Below, piece after piece: positions 45,394-56,554 of a stretch of 64,000 nt of DNA; positions within the stretch are counted from its first letter, which is position 1; each line of letters starts with the position of its first letter. Location of the stretch: contig JAGVSM010002976.1 in the NCBI GenBank assembly GCA_022494885.1, forward strand, positions 186,001 through 250,000, written 5' to 3'. The position numbers and the translations under genes were made by a program. This stretch comes from Micrasema longulum. Its lineage: Eukaryota > Arthropoda > Insecta > Trichoptera > Brachycentridae. A model generated the notes under the pieces. That model was given only the letters and a program-made list of their open reading frames with translations. It ran no database searches and was not told the DNA's origin.

Positions 45394-45625
45394 GTTTATT
45401 TATTCTATTTATATATTTTACGCCCAAGGGGCATTTACAAATAAAACAAACGTTCCTATAAACATATCAGCAAGCCATTATAAAAAACAACATAAAGTAT
45501 CTACTAACTAACAGTGTTGTGTAAAAAAACGGATGTAATATTTTAAAAAGCATGCTGTGATGCAAATAAAAAGTAAAACGTGACGTAATAAAAATAAATT
45601 TAAGCTTAATATTATACATTACTTA
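45394..45625 (-). mobile_element. LINE 3' UTR fragment
   Basis: On the minus strand it ends 'aaatgccccttgggcgtaaa' then 'tagaataaataaacaac'. The same closing phrase occurs at 33.55 and 55.3 kb. No coding sequence remains. Confidence 0.5.
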
Positions 45626-46294
45626 TCAATTATTCTAAGTAAATGAATGGATAAATGAAATTTTAAATTAACGCAGTAATAATACAAAAAAAAAGATAAT
45701 GCATTTTTATTTTTTTATTTTATTTATAGGCAAATATTACCCTTGTGTGTATTTTCTATACTTACATTCAACTTGTAAATTAAAAAAAAAATTGGCAATT
45801 CTGACATTTGATAATTAGAATTCATAATGAAGTATGATTGTAATAAATATATAAACTCAAAACAAATCCGTTAATCTGTTCATATAAAACATTTTTCTCA
45901 CACGGTGAATAGTGAATAGACTAATCTGTTATTATGACAATGTCCCATAATCATTTAATAATAGTAACACCGTGTAATCGTGGAACTAAATCCCTAATAA
46001 GAAATAAGAATAATCCCAGATTAATGACTAGGGAGTTGGGAGGACACGGTCCTTTGAAAAAAGATTTATTAACGCCTTTGTGATGACTCCGAAGAATGGG
46101 TAATGTGAAACACGATTAATCTATCCAATGCTCATTTATAATTATATTTCACGGTTAAATTATTTGTAAAAATAAAAGAAGGAACATGTTAAATACATCG
46201 GAAAAAATAATCGATTCGTTTCGAAAATAAAATACGTAATTCATAATTTTTATTCACGCTGGTACTAATGTATATTTTTCATTTTATTTAATTA
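45626..46294. other. No recognisable feature
   Basis: AT-rich DNA, nothing supported. Confidence 0.5.
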
Positions 46295-47278
46295 CTAGCT
46301 TTTACCCGCGGCAGAAATTAGTAACGTAAATAATTAGTTTTGTCGTTTAGCAATAATAGCATTTCCGATGAAATAATATATTTTTTCGAGACAGAAAGTA
46401 GCTCGCATCGATTGCCGGTCCTATAATTATCGATATGGTAAAAATGCGACTATCCGTTAGTCTATGGTGACGTAATATCGTTATTCTGTTCACATATTTA
46501 TGTTTTTTCACTATGTATTTTTGTATTATTTAATTTAGTATATTATTTGGCTTATTATTTATTGCTCTCATTTTTTACTACAGAATAGAGTGAGTTTCTA
46601 GAAATCATATCTCAATTATCATTTCAATCATGTTTTTATATATTTTTTCTATTGATTTCAATGATACTATTATTTTGTTTGAGTGATTACATATTAATTT
46701 CAATTTGTATGATTTCTATAATTTGTATTTTAATATTTATATCTGAATATTGTATTTCCATTGTCTTCTTTGGAATTTTGTTATTTATACTTTGCTTTTC
46801 TGGATTGATATTCTATTGCTTCACATAACATTATAATTTAATTAAATTAATTTTACTATTTTTTTTTTCTTGTAAACTATTATGGCTTGATACGGGTACA
46901 GCCTAAAAAGCCTTAATAAGTTCATTAATATTTTAACGAGTGTAATTTTGAATGAATAAATATCAAAAATCCTACAACAAACCAAACTAACCATCTATAA
47001 GGCAAATCAATTATAGAAACTTAAAGAATTAATTTCAAATAGATTCTGTTTGACACACCAGCTTTCCACCTACTTATTTTTAAATAATGATGCTCATTCA
47101 TATATTTTTTGAGGCGCATTTTTTCAAATTCATGATAAAAAATAATTATTCGATTTTATTTCTCACCTCTTCGGCTATCCTCATGCAAAAAAAATGTCAA
47201 TCGGTTGCTCCGTTGAGACGTGAAGGAAACACAAACAAACAAACATTTTTTCGCAATTATAATATTAGTATGGATTAT
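46295..47278 (+). mobile_element. Lepidopteran repeat with 'actagcttttacccgcggc' head and 'attagtatggat' tail
   Basis: The head 'actagcttttacccgcggca' and the tail 'gtcaatcggttgctccgttg', '(acaaacaa)n', 'cgcaattataatattagtat' then 'ggat' are the two ends of a repeat very common in Lepidoptera. Its middle (about 46.50-46.96 kb) is occupied by a separate LINE-like 3' end. No protein is encoded. The class is uncertain. Confidence 0.65.
46500..46962 (+). mobile_element. Probable LINE 3' UTR inserted in the preceding repeat
   Basis: A T-rich block ends with 'agcctaaaaagccttaataa' and 'aatgaataaata', the form of LINE 3' ends in this window. The left boundary is estimated. Confidence 0.4.
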
Positions 47279-47384
47279 ACGTATTTTTTTATTACAAAAC
47301 AAATCTGATTTATATTTCCACCTCGTGATCTAGTCTGCTCGAGGTCTCGGTTTCAATTCACGATATCATAAGTATAATTTACCA

Positions 47385-47828
47385 ATCGGCAGCTAGTGGT
47401 GCATATATCACTGCATTGGCACTCCAATCGTAGCGAAACTGGATATTTTAATTTACATGGAAGGTAAGGTGATCAGTCTTACGCTTCAGATACCAGTTCA
47501 AGGCTGTCTTCATCGGTACATATCGAGACGGTATAACGTTAAGTCGATATTCAATCTACAAATATATCTTTATTGTTTAATGACTTAAAGTATCTTGATC
47601 AGTAACCTGTAATTGAACATGTTTACAAAAAAAATGCACAATTAAATTATTTTTAAACAGGAAACTTAATTGTACTTTTTAGATAAAATTAAGGATAACT
47701 GGTAACTTTCCATTTTAATACGGGCCCAGCAACGATGAAATATTGCAGTCAATCCATCTTTACGTCTTACGAATCGAATCTTAAACCTCAAGCATGGTAG
47801 GCGAACGCGCCAATTACTACAGTTCGAG
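47385..47828 (-). mobile_element. SINE1 interrupted by another repeat
   Basis: The outer half (47385-47504) has 'atcactgcattggcactcca', 'gatcagtcttacgcttcaga' and 'accagttcaagg'. The head half (47736-47828) has 'gaaatattgcag', a damaged B box (cgaatcgaatctta) and 'gcatggtaggcgaacgcg'. The 231-bp repeat at 47505-47735 separates them. Confidence 0.7.
47505..47735 (+). mobile_element. Dispersed repeat inserted in SINE1 (family at 3.84 kb)
   Basis: It begins 'ctgtcttcatcggtacatat' and ends 'ccagcaacgatg'; ttcatcg and cgatgaa at the ends are complementary. The interior 'tgtaattgaacatgtttaca' and 'aggataactggtaactttcc' match 3838-4095. The surrounding SINE gives its borders to within a few bases. 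Confidence 0.65.
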
Positions 47829-47999
47829 ACCACTTACCTCCACTCGATTTTTATCTGAGAGAAACATTCGAGTCGAAAACACTCGTCAGTAGTTTTGGTT
47901 CCATTTTACACACAGAACTGTATTCTCCATTCCCTCAAACACAGACTTGATTGATTCACGACAAGTCAATTTTTTTTTTTTTTTAATTGTCATCTTCGT

Positions 48000-48775
48000 T
48001 TTACACTGCAACACTCTTGTCCCTGGACTATTACCTGAAGCGTTAGATTGATCACTTTACAAAATGTATATGATCGAGACATGTACAGTAGAGTATGTAT
48101 GAAGTTTTTTTATTTTTTTAGACACCAAAGTGAAAGGGGTCTAAAAAGTTGCATTTTGAATCACATTGAACGTAAAAAATATTAAAAAAAATATTTCATA
48201 CTTCTTTTGGCCCTCAACCAAGGTTTGAAGTTTATCAGTGTCTGAACATTTATTGTCTGTAATTTATCTATATTGATAAAAAATAAATTGTTAGTAAAGT
48301 TATAACTTAATCTCATTACAAATTCGAACACGTTTTACAACTACCGAAATGCAAAAAGTTTACACTCAGTGGAACTGATTCCGTTGAGCGCCTGGCTAAT
48401 ATTCAACTCATCAAAACAATGCTACCCATTTATCACAAAACAAAGTGCAACTCACACCCTTAGATGCTTATTTAATAAAGTTTAATGCACATTATAAAAT
48501 TTAATTGTACTGATTTTCTTACCTAAATACGAAATGACAGCCGGTTTAGCGCAAAAAATCGACTTTTTCGAAAACTTCAAGCTCTGGTTGAGGGCCAAAA
48601 GTAGTATCGAATATTTTTTTTGAAATTTTTTGCATTCCAAGTAATCCAAAAGGGAACTTTTTAGACCCCTTTCATTTTAAAATTCGGAAAAAAATAGTAT
48701 AGTGTACATTGCGATTGGCGTAGTAATTCAGTGCCCGTTCCACCATTAGGTGCTTATAAAAAAATTATGATGACG
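48000..48775 (+). mobile_element. SINE1 interrupted by the 627-bp TIR element
   Basis: The left part (to 48081) has 'cttgtccctggactattacc', 'tgaagcgttagattgatcac' and 'gatcgagac'. The right part (from 48709) has 'ttgcgattggcgtagtaatt', 'ccaccattaggtgcttataa' and 'aattatgatgacg'. No tRNA-like head is seen. Confidence 0.75.
48082..48708. mobile_element. 627-bp TIR element, copy 2, inside SINE1
   Basis: The ends 'tgtacagtagagt' and the inverted 'tgtacactatact' flank the same subterminal blocks as copy 1 at 6.24 kb ('aaaggggtctaaaaagttgc', 'tcttttggccctcaaccaag', 'gttccgttgagcgcctgg' region), in reverse orientation. The insertion site splits the SINE1 motif 'gatcgagatacgctgcgatt'. It has no coding capacity. 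Confidence 0.8.
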
Positions 48776-49582
48776 TTTTTATTAGATATCAAATTCAAAT
48801 AAGTTGTGAAAGACGTGATTTAATAAATATTTGTAAATAATAATTTGATCGTTTAATCAACAAAAATAAAAGATATTTTAACCATAAAACTCATCCTCAA
48901 TGAATGCGATTAGAGCATATAAAAAAGATCAAAAAAGATCAAAAAAGTAAAAATCTTCTGAATTGAAATGTGTTTTTTTATCAATTTATTAAATCTGGCA
49001 TCGAACCCAGAATTTTTTACACGAAATCCAAATTTGTTAACCAATACAGTAGAAGGTAATAAAAATGTACCTATCAGAGAAATATTACTATTTCAAACGA
49101 TATCTCAAAGAAGTTGTGATGTTTGAACAAAATGACACAATATTTCAGAGTAAAGGAAAATGTTTCAATAGGTCATGAGGCTTACGTAGGTTTACAAAGG
49201 GTTGTATAGAATAATATATTATATACGGTAAGGGAGCGTAGAGCTTCGTGCAAATATGATCAAGTCATTAACACCCTCTCAAGGCGAACAATGGTATAGT
49301 GCACAGTACTGAGGGACTACCATGACAAAATTCAAGCGAACGTATGTGTTTGCGATCATTAGTGCGAACGTTCGTATCTTGGTGCTAACAAGCACTGTTC
49401 AGGTTTCGCTTTCGTATCACCTAATAACATTCTATATTTTCTCGATGGTCCACTAGCAACTAACGAAGTAACTGACGAATTTTTATTTTATTTTATTTTG
49501 TTGGAACGAGGATGAATAATTTTCAAAATATTTTAATAAAAGTTTTTTCATAATAAATACAATTTAATCAACAATCTTTGCG
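48776..49582. other. No recognisable feature
   Basis: Includes a short tandem 'aaaaaagatc' x2-3 near 48920-48947; otherwise nothing supported. Confidence 0.45.
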
Positions 49583-49725
49583 TATGTCCAAATGCTTGCA
49601 GACTTGCTGGATTTCTTCCCTAGGGAGTTGTTCATATTTAAATTTATTTCAACAGAGAGGGAAAACATTTTTGAGAAGGGAATATGGAATTCTAGGCATT
49701 TATTTGACAAGACAAACATACCCTT
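49583..49725 (+). mobile_element. MITE family 3, left half
   Basis: 'tatgtccaaatgcttgcaga', 'gctggatttcttccctaggg', 'tttatttcaacagagaggga' and 'gagaagggaatatgga' match 32704-32820 closely. The right half is lost. Confidence 0.7.
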
Positions 49726-49734
49726 TTAAAAAAA

Positions 49735-49848
49735 ATATTTGTTGAGTCTTAAATAACTTTGTTAGAAAATTAGAAACACGTTGTGGTAGAGCCGGGTTCA
49801 AACTTAGGGCCTCCTGACCCGTAGTCCGCGACACTACCCACGTTAGCA
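49735..49848 (-). mobile_element. SINE3 copy, diverged
   Basis: 'cgttgtggtagagccgggtt', 'caaacttagggcctcctgac' and 'tagtccgcgacactacccac' are the head and adjoining body in reverse. Confidence 0.65.
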
Positions 49849-50904
49849 TTGTAGTTTAAGTGTTACTTGTCGAATGTTTGTTTATGCTGCCCATTTTGGG
49901 AAATTTTATTCGACCTTCGCGATACAAAGACAGCATGCCAGACAATTGGGTGAATCATCATCCGCCCTCGGATTAACAAATTTTTATTAGTTATGTTTTC
50001 TGTAGACATTTATTAAAGAGTTAACCGTTCTGGTGGCTTTTTAAGCAAGCACTCGATGGTCAATAAATAATAAACCAAAAGATTGATACTTCGCACTATA
50101 ATAATTATACTGAACGACAAAGATTTTGTTAAAAAAACTATTATCGCTGATTCTTATGTACTTTTGCCTGCTAATCCAAATATGCCAGCATAATTTGTCT
50201 ATCACGTTTCTTTTTTTTGAAATATTATGTTTTGCTCCCAAATTACCATATCGCGCTTTATTAAATATTGCTTTATCCATGCATTTCATTTACCCAATAT
50301 CGTCTAAGTCTTGATAAATCAGATTTAGAGCAGTGTTTGGATGGCTTGACGTTTCCCGACAATGAGTAATTTTAGGGTTTTAAGCGTGCTTTGGAATAAC
50401 AAATGTCATTTTTTTGCTGTTGGTAAAATCATTATCTATTCTTTATTATTACTACAAATTCGCTTTGACTATCCGAATTCTGAATCACTTAAATAATGCA
50501 ACTATAATACAATATATTGTAATGCCATGCAACAGTGTGAACGGTCCTGTAATTTTCGCTACGTTTGTGGTGAAGTGACTTAAGCCTACAAAAAATACAA
50601 TTCCCCAAATTAAAATAAACGTTTTTTTCGGATGTAAAGGTGGAGATCAAGAAAATTTTCTAGCCCCACGTATCTACAAGATGTTGAGAGATTTAACCAA
50701 TATATATATACATACAATAAATTTGACTTTTTGATAGTATAAATAACATTTTTTTATAACTTTAAGTACAAAGAATGACTACTTTGCAGACTTTTTGCTT
50801 TAATTAAATTAATAATATTACAAGTTGTATACCATTAGTTATTTTACATTATGTTTTATATTTAGGAGACAATTATTTATGTTACCAATATTAAAAAGCA
50901 GTCT
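49849..50904. other. No recognisable feature
   Basis: AT-rich. Two overlapping frames on opposite strands at 50041-50314 have no recognisable content. Confidence 0.45.
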
Positions 50905-51332
50905 CTAATAGGGAAATATCACATTTTTTACAGTTTTTAATTAATAATGAGACTATTAAATACTGCCTAGTAAAAAAGTATTTTTTTACTACTTATTAGT
51001 AGCATGAAAACTATTTTTTTAAATACAATTTTGAGTTCCCTCGAAAACGGTCTTTTGCATTGGTCATGCTCCTAATTCGTGTAAATTTTGAACTTTGTTT
51101 GTGACCGTTTAAATTGAAATAGAACATTGTCACGAAGTTTGACGTCAAAATTATCAAGGCCAAACATGTCGTGTATTTGTAAAGACATGTTTTTAAATAA
51201 TTTATTTTTTCAACTTATGTATTAAAACATTTCTTAACAATATTATATTGATTTGGAAAAGAAAATTAGTTTTTCAAAATCCATTTCGTACATTTTTATC
51301 GGTATTCGTAGTATGTGATATTTTCCTATAGG
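50905..51332. mobile_element. MITE family 1, copy 3 (about 428 bp)
   Basis: Ends 'ctaatagggaaatatcacat' and the inverted 'cctataggaaaatatcacat' are well preserved. 'TA' lies at both borders, fitting a TA target. The interior 'aagtttgacgtcaaaattat' and 'caaggccaaacatgtcg' matches copy 1. It is the best reference for the family's termini. Confidence 0.8.
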
Positions 51333-52159
51333 ACCTTATGAAATGTATTTATAATATGTATCTTATACTTTTGTAAATGTCTGTTGGCTTTCCAACATAA
51401 TAAAATATAAAAAAATATACGCCAAATTGAATCGCCCTACAAGATAACGAAAAATATGCTTGCGAACTACTGTTAGGGACCTTAAATGAGACAAACCGAA
51501 CGAAACGAAATGAAATGAAATGAAAACTAAAGAGAAAATAGAGGCAAAAATGAACAAAAATATATTTCGTAAATAAATACATACACTATTCATTAAAAAC
51601 TCAAATTTCTGAAATCAACGCCTTTTACTCTTCTAAAACCTTACGTGCTTATAAGTGTGAGAAATTATAAAATAATCATCATTTTTAGCTTTTGTAATAT
51701 TCAAAAAGTTCATTTTCGGCAATTAGTGTTAATTACAAATACTATTTTCATACAAATCTCGTGTTTATTACGTATTTTTTGGGCATTCACTTAATGAAAT
51801 AACATTTTAGATATGAAATAAATAAAACACTTTTCATTTTACGGCACATGCGAGTTTTATATTCAAAACCCGTATGTTAAGTACGTTTTGTATCTTTTTC
51901 TACGCTCCTTGTTTCTTGCTCTGTGTTCTCCTTTCACAGTTTTCGTCAGCAAGTAACTTATGAAACGTATCACAACCTGCGGAATTAAGAGCCGCCATCT
52001 ATACCCCCGAACTCAGAACACAGAAGGAAAATTTATGGTGTTAATAAAAGCTCTGTCTGTGAGACATATTAAGCAGACCTGGTAGAGGGTGTCTATGCCG
52101 AAGTGTCTCAACACCTGAGTCGTACCATTTGTCATTTCGAAATTATATAAAACAAAAAG
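51333..52159. other. No recognisable feature; (GAAAT)n at 51.5 kb
   Basis: A short (GAAAT)n stretch lies at 51504-51525. The overlapping minus-strand frames at 51349-51593 read through it and are not genes. 51.90-52.11 kb is GC-richer but unassigned. Confidence 0.45.
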
Positions 52160-52475
52160 TTAAATGGCAAAGAAAGGGAAAAAAAGTCTAGACAAAGGGA
52201 AAAAAAATAAGAAGGGAATATGGCTGTCTTGGCATTACCGAGCCTATGCTCTGTCATCGGCTGATTTAAGAGGCTACTTTACACACTGCGTATCATTTAC
52301 CATTCTGCCAATGTTTACTCACCTTTATTTCCTCAACTCTTCCTTCTGTTAACTTTTTAAAAGTAAAGTAGCTGAAACCCATACTGACACTTAAATCAGC
52401 CAATGACAGGCAATTAGCCCTGTATATACCCTAGTTTTTCATGCCCCTCAAAAACTTTTTTTCTTTCTGTTCCAA
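52160..52475. mobile_element. MITE family 3, diverged copy
   Basis: 'agaagggaatatggctgtct', 'cacactgcgtatcatttacc', 'aaatcagccaatgacaggca' and 'ttttctttctgttccaatta' follow the family's order around an internal symmetric region. Confidence 0.5.
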
Positions 52476-52549
52476 TTAATTTCAATTTGAATCAATCTTG
52501 ATAATTAAAAAAATAAATTATATTTTTCGAAGTTTAAAATCAAAGCGCC

Positions 52550-52785
52550 GCTAGGATTTTTTAAAGTTTTGTAATTACTCCGCACATGACGTCACAAGTT
52601 CTCGTCGGAGAGTTTTGCCGATTGATGAGTTGGCTTCTCAGAAACCGGACATCTATCACAATACTCCATAATTTACTTATTTGAAAGAACTTGTGACGTA
52701 GTTCAAATAAGTTCATTTTAAATATTTTTTTCATACATTTTTGAGAAACTTCGCAAAACTTCGAAAGCATTTTGTATCTTTTATT
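52550..52785 (+). repeat. Dispersed repeat (4.4 and 33.3 kb family)
   Basis: 'taaagttttgtaattactcc', 'gcacatgacgtcacaagttc', 'gagttttgccgattgatgag', 'gaaaccggacatctatcaca' and 'ttttgagaaactt' parallel 4369-4640. Confidence 0.55.
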
Positions 52786-52854
52786 ATTTTTTACTATTTT
52801 TTATTTGAGATCTTAGATATAAGGCAATTATATATTTTTAGAATAATAATATTT

Positions 52855-53335
52855 GTGAAAGTAAATTATTCTATCGGATTCCAAAAGGAACACTCCCACA
52901 CTATTAGAAGTCAAACTAGAGGATGGGTCATGGGGTCTATCACAAACTCTGAATTCGGGCAAAGAAATTTCAGGTTTCTGGGCCCCAAAATATTCAAAAT
53001 GTTACCCAAAGATTGCAAAACCATGACACGGATTCAATTTAATAAATTTGATAAAAATTGGTTACTGGGGGTTTAGGTCGAGAAAAATCGGAAAATTTAC
53101 TCAAAACACATTCCTAAATAATGAATTAATATTGTATAACTGTATAGTAAATTAACAAGTAGGTAGTAATGTTATTGATTTTTGCATAAAAATGTCTGCC
53201 TTAAAACAGGTTGTACCTAATTAGGAAGACTAGACATGATCCAGAAAAATCTATTACCTAAGTGTGTATGTAGTAGATAAAGTTATTTTTGTTAATAAAC
53301 TGTGATGATTATTATTATTATTATTATTATTACAT
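52855..53335 (+). mobile_element. LINE C-terminus, 3' UTR and (ATT)n tail
   Basis: The frame ending at 53076 reads RSQTRGWVMGSITNSEFGQR, NFRFLGPKIFKMLPKDCKTM and FNKFDKNWLLG. This is the closing block of a LINE group (forms like HSYNTRSQ...NSEFG.RNFSFLGPKIYN.LP...FK..L..WLL). The 3' UTR contains 'cttaaaacaggttgtaccta' (also at 22.95 kb). The tail is (ATT)n at 53308-53333. It is 5'-truncated and probably the source type for the fragment at 22.92 kb. Confidence 0.75.
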
Positions 53336-53965
53336 CTAATTTTCCGTAGCTCTGAACTTTTGAATTATCTTCTTACATTTTGTATGTTGTACAAACACGT
53401 ACCTACAAACAAATCTATTTTTTGATATTTTAGTATATTATAAACATAATGCGAGTAGAACTATTACAAAAGGAATTTCCGCAGGATTAAAAAATAAAAT
53501 ATTTCTTTCTTCAGCTGTCTTTATATTACATGAGACGAGACGCAGGCGGAGCAAAAAGTTACAGAAACCGTGCCATAAACTAAAGTAGAGAGATGGAATC
53601 TCTTCACAAAGATCCAGCGATGGAAGAAGGCTTATAATAAGAGTCGGAGGGAATTCGCAGATAACTTGCCGGCTCTAGATAAAGGGTAGTAGAAGGTAGA
53701 AGTGGGTAGAATGGCGCACCCCGGGATTAGAGACGAGGGTTTAGCGCTAGATTACGAAGAAGCGAAAACCGTTATATTTGAGACTTGAATAAAGGATGGG
53801 ACAAGGCTACGAACTTAGAATTATGTCTTGAGGTCGGGACTAATTACGATATTTATAAGGAAAACTACCTGCCGCTATATCTATGCATATCTCTTGCCAT
53901 ATAATTTTACAATGAATTTTTATTATTTATTTTTATTTCACTTGGTTTTCTGGGGACCAGAGAAA
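53336..53965. other. Unassigned sequence, GC-richer after 53.5 kb
   Basis: 53.52-53.83 kb is purine-rich ('atggcgcaccccgggattag', 'cgagggtttagcgctagatt') and lacks a long frame. It could be an internal remnant of the retroelement whose LTR-like segment follows. Confidence 0.35.
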
Positions 53966-54286
53966 TGTTGTCTATGGCCACAGTGCCCAATAGACCTATA
54001 TAAGGGCGCGTAACACGTCACTCGCCCTTCTCTGTCTTCACCAGTATTCAAATTCACTCTAAAATATTATTTGTGTAATTATTTATTTATTTATTTGACG
54101 GACTTATGCAGTCCATTCTAACGATGGTAAATACAATTTCTTATAATAGATACAGGCACTAATAAAATAAAATACAACTAAATAAAATTAAAGCTAGGAA
54201 ATATAATAAAAAATTACTACATCTGGTCTATCTTAGTGAATCTTTGTATTTTCGTGTGTAATAAACCAAAAATTGTAAGCAACTCA
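53966..54286 (+). mobile_element. Possible solo LTR, interrupted by a LINE 3' end
   Basis: From 'tgttgtctatggccac' it runs to a TATA box (tatataag, 53997-54004) and a pyrimidine-rich start region 'cactcgcccttctctgtctt'. After the LINE insertion at 54078-54236 comes a polyadenylation signal (gtaataaacc, about 54259). TATA plus polyadenylation signal within about 160 bases, once the insertion is removed, is LTR-like. A target duplication and second LTR were not found. Confidence 0.35.
54078..54236 (-). mobile_element. LINE 3' UTR fragment with (AAAT)n tail
   Basis: The plus strand starts 'atttatttatttatttgacg', the complement of an (AAAT)n tail, followed by 'gacttatgcagtccattcta'. It lies inside the LTR-like segment. 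Confidence 0.5.
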
Positions 54287-54287
54287 A

Positions 54288-54640
54288 ATTATTTTATTTA
54301 TTTATTCCTTGAGGTTAAATCAACTAAATCAATTCAATCGTAATATGTTTGACATGAACTAACAAATAGCTACTATCAAGTAGAGTATAATAATAAATCC
54401 GCTACAGTTTTTTAGGGAAAACAACAGCAGTACAGAACATAAACAACATTAAATGAAATCATAAAATAATTCCGAAGAATCGTTTCACAATAATACAATT
54501 TCTAAAATCTAGTGAAGTTAGGAAAACAAATTATAAAAAAACTAAAATTAATTTTATGTGTGGGTGGAAGTGTGTGAGGATGCGTGGGTATGGTAGTGGG
54601 GTTTGATGTTAGTGAGTGCTCGAGTGTTTGATATTAGTGA
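54288..54640 (-). mobile_element. LINE 3' UTR fragment
   Basis: On the plus strand 'ttattttatttatttattcc' followed by 'ttgaggttaaatcaactaaa' is a reversed (AAAT)n tail and UTR. No coding part is recognised. It meets the next LINE end head to head. Confidence 0.45.
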
Positions 54641-54647
54641 ATAGATA

Positions 54648-55330
54648 ACAAATGAAAATGTATTATTACAATACTTTTTGTTCTGCAAGTTCTAGGACCA
54701 ACTATCGCATGCACTCGCCTATGCCTAGGCTCCATAGATATGGTAATCAGTATGAGGACAAGGCTGATATATTTGGTTCTGGACTTGATAGTTATAAAAC
54801 GAGTGGGATTTCTTTTTTTCTCTCGCAATATTATTCTAAAATCTTTTCTTTATATTTAAAAATGTTTTTCCTTTTTTCGTTTTTTCATATTTATGCATTT
54901 ATTTCGTTAGTATTTTGGTTGCTTATGTGTATTTACCTACTTGTTACTATTGTTATAGTTACGCAATTTTGTAATTTTTTGTTTTGTATTTATATATGTA
55001 TTTTTTTTTCATATTTATGTTCAATATATGTTAAAGGCAGTTTATGGCGTTTATGTAAAATAAAAAATAAACAAAAATGTCAGTTAGAAAGAAAAATACT
55101 GTTTTTAAACAAATCGTGTTTATATGCTTACTGTTTTTTCTTGCACACCTTGTTATTATTTTTATTTTTTTTACTTCGCAAAACTTTTTATTTTATCCTT
55201 TCTAACTAATTTCACATATTTTTTCTGTATATTCTGTGTTTATTGTTTAGTATGTTAGCATGTATTTTATTTAATTTTTTTGTAAATGCCTTTTGAGCGT
55301 TAAAGAACAAAACGAATAAATAAATAATAA
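54648..55330 (+). mobile_element. LINE C-terminus and 3' end (Jockey/CR1-like)
   Basis: The frame at 54652-55209 starts with SSRTNYRMHSPMPRLHRYGN and DIFGSGLDSYK, equivalent to GTNYSLNSPIICMQRLANKY and DLDLFYS at 20.5 kb. After about residue 55 it reads into the T-rich 3' UTR and becomes hydrophobic by chance; it is not a membrane protein. The end is 'aaatgccttttgagcgttaa' and 'aacgaataaataaataataa'. Confidence 0.7.
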
Positions 55331-55769
55331 TATTTTTTTATTTTAATTAAAACGCCGCGCCATGTTGATTTAGATATTATATTTCACTATAAAATAGTAA
55401 ACTATTAAGTACATACTGACTTCCTTGATAAAATACAAATAAATGCGGATTTGAGAAGACTCAGACATCGGGATTTATTGAATTTTTCAAGCAATCCAAC
55501 GTATCATACACTGTTGGGCTCCATGTGTCAGGAATATAACTTATACTGCCGAAATAACACAATCAAAATATTATTTAATGATCTCTTAGGCATAAATCTT
55601 ATTAAAACAATAGTTAATAAGTACACGCGTACAATTTTCCCAATTTTTTTTAACGGATACGGAATCTTTTTATTATTCTTATGCAAAAAACGTATATTTT
55701 TTAAATAAAGCAAATCACGAACAGATAATTGAATCGAATATTTGAAGCACTAACCTTGTGATTTTCCAG
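55331..55769. other. No recognisable feature
   Basis: A frame at 55451-55708 (85 codons) has no recognisable family. Confidence 0.4.
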
Positions 55770-55995
55770 TTATATTTATATATATAATTATTCTGTACGT
55801 GTGATGTCACTGAACCTATCCTAAACGGCTAAACCGATTTACGTGCGGTTTTCAGCAAAATTTAGATCTTTGCGCTGTACGTGTTCGTAGATATAAAAAT
55901 TTCAATCAAATATTTTTTTGAAGTTAGACGCATAAATCTTGAACAAATGAAATTTGAACAAATGAGACACGTTGCAAACTAGACCAGGAGGTGAA
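55770..55995 (-). mobile_element. 3' part of the 'ctagcggacccgaca' repeat family
   Basis: Reverse of the tail at 8.77-8.91 kb: 'ctgtacgtgtgatgtcactg', 'aaacggctaaaccgatttac', 'gtgcggttttcagcaaaatt' and 'cgtgttcgtagatataaaaa'. The head is missing. Confidence 0.65.
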
Positions 55996-56554
55996 AATAT
56001 AAATCGGAATAAAAAAAAAAGTCGTAACTCTTTTCTAGGATTGATCTATGTTTTAGCTAAAATATTATTAACCGTATAACATCAATAAGATATAAAATAT
56101 TTTACTTGTATTCTTATACTCTTATTATACTCTTGCGTGGTTTAATTTTTCATTATGAGCAATTTGTGTGCAAGATCCTGTAGAAAGAACATATTTTTAC
56201 TAACAACCGAAACCAAGTATGCAAGTAATAAAATACGTAATTTGTGAGGAATTCGCATAATTCATAACATGAAAATTGAGAAATTAACATACTCGTTACG
56301 TAAACATTAAAACTGGAAAATTTAAACAAATTACTTGTAATCATACCGAAAATAGGGATTTGATGATATCTCAAGAAACTTCTGGTTTTCAGTTTAAAAG
56401 AAAACCCATCAAAACGTTAACTAGCACGCACTTTAGGGTACCACAAAGCAGAAGTGTATTTTTTCAGAGCTATTTTACGGAATCGGGCTCCAAGTTTATT
56501 TAAATGTTAGACCCTGATATAAAGACGTCTTCAGTTACAATGTAAATAGAATTC
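55996..56554. other. No recognisable feature
   Basis: AT-rich, nothing supported. Confidence 0.45.

Noticed and set aside
53308..53333. (ATT)n tract as an independent microsatellite
   Set aside because: It directly follows a LINE 3' UTR and is better explained as that element's tail.
54652..55209. 185-codon frame that looks like a multi-span membrane protein
   Set aside because: Only its first 55 or so residues match a LINE C-terminus. The hydrophobic remainder is T-rich 3' UTR read through by chance.
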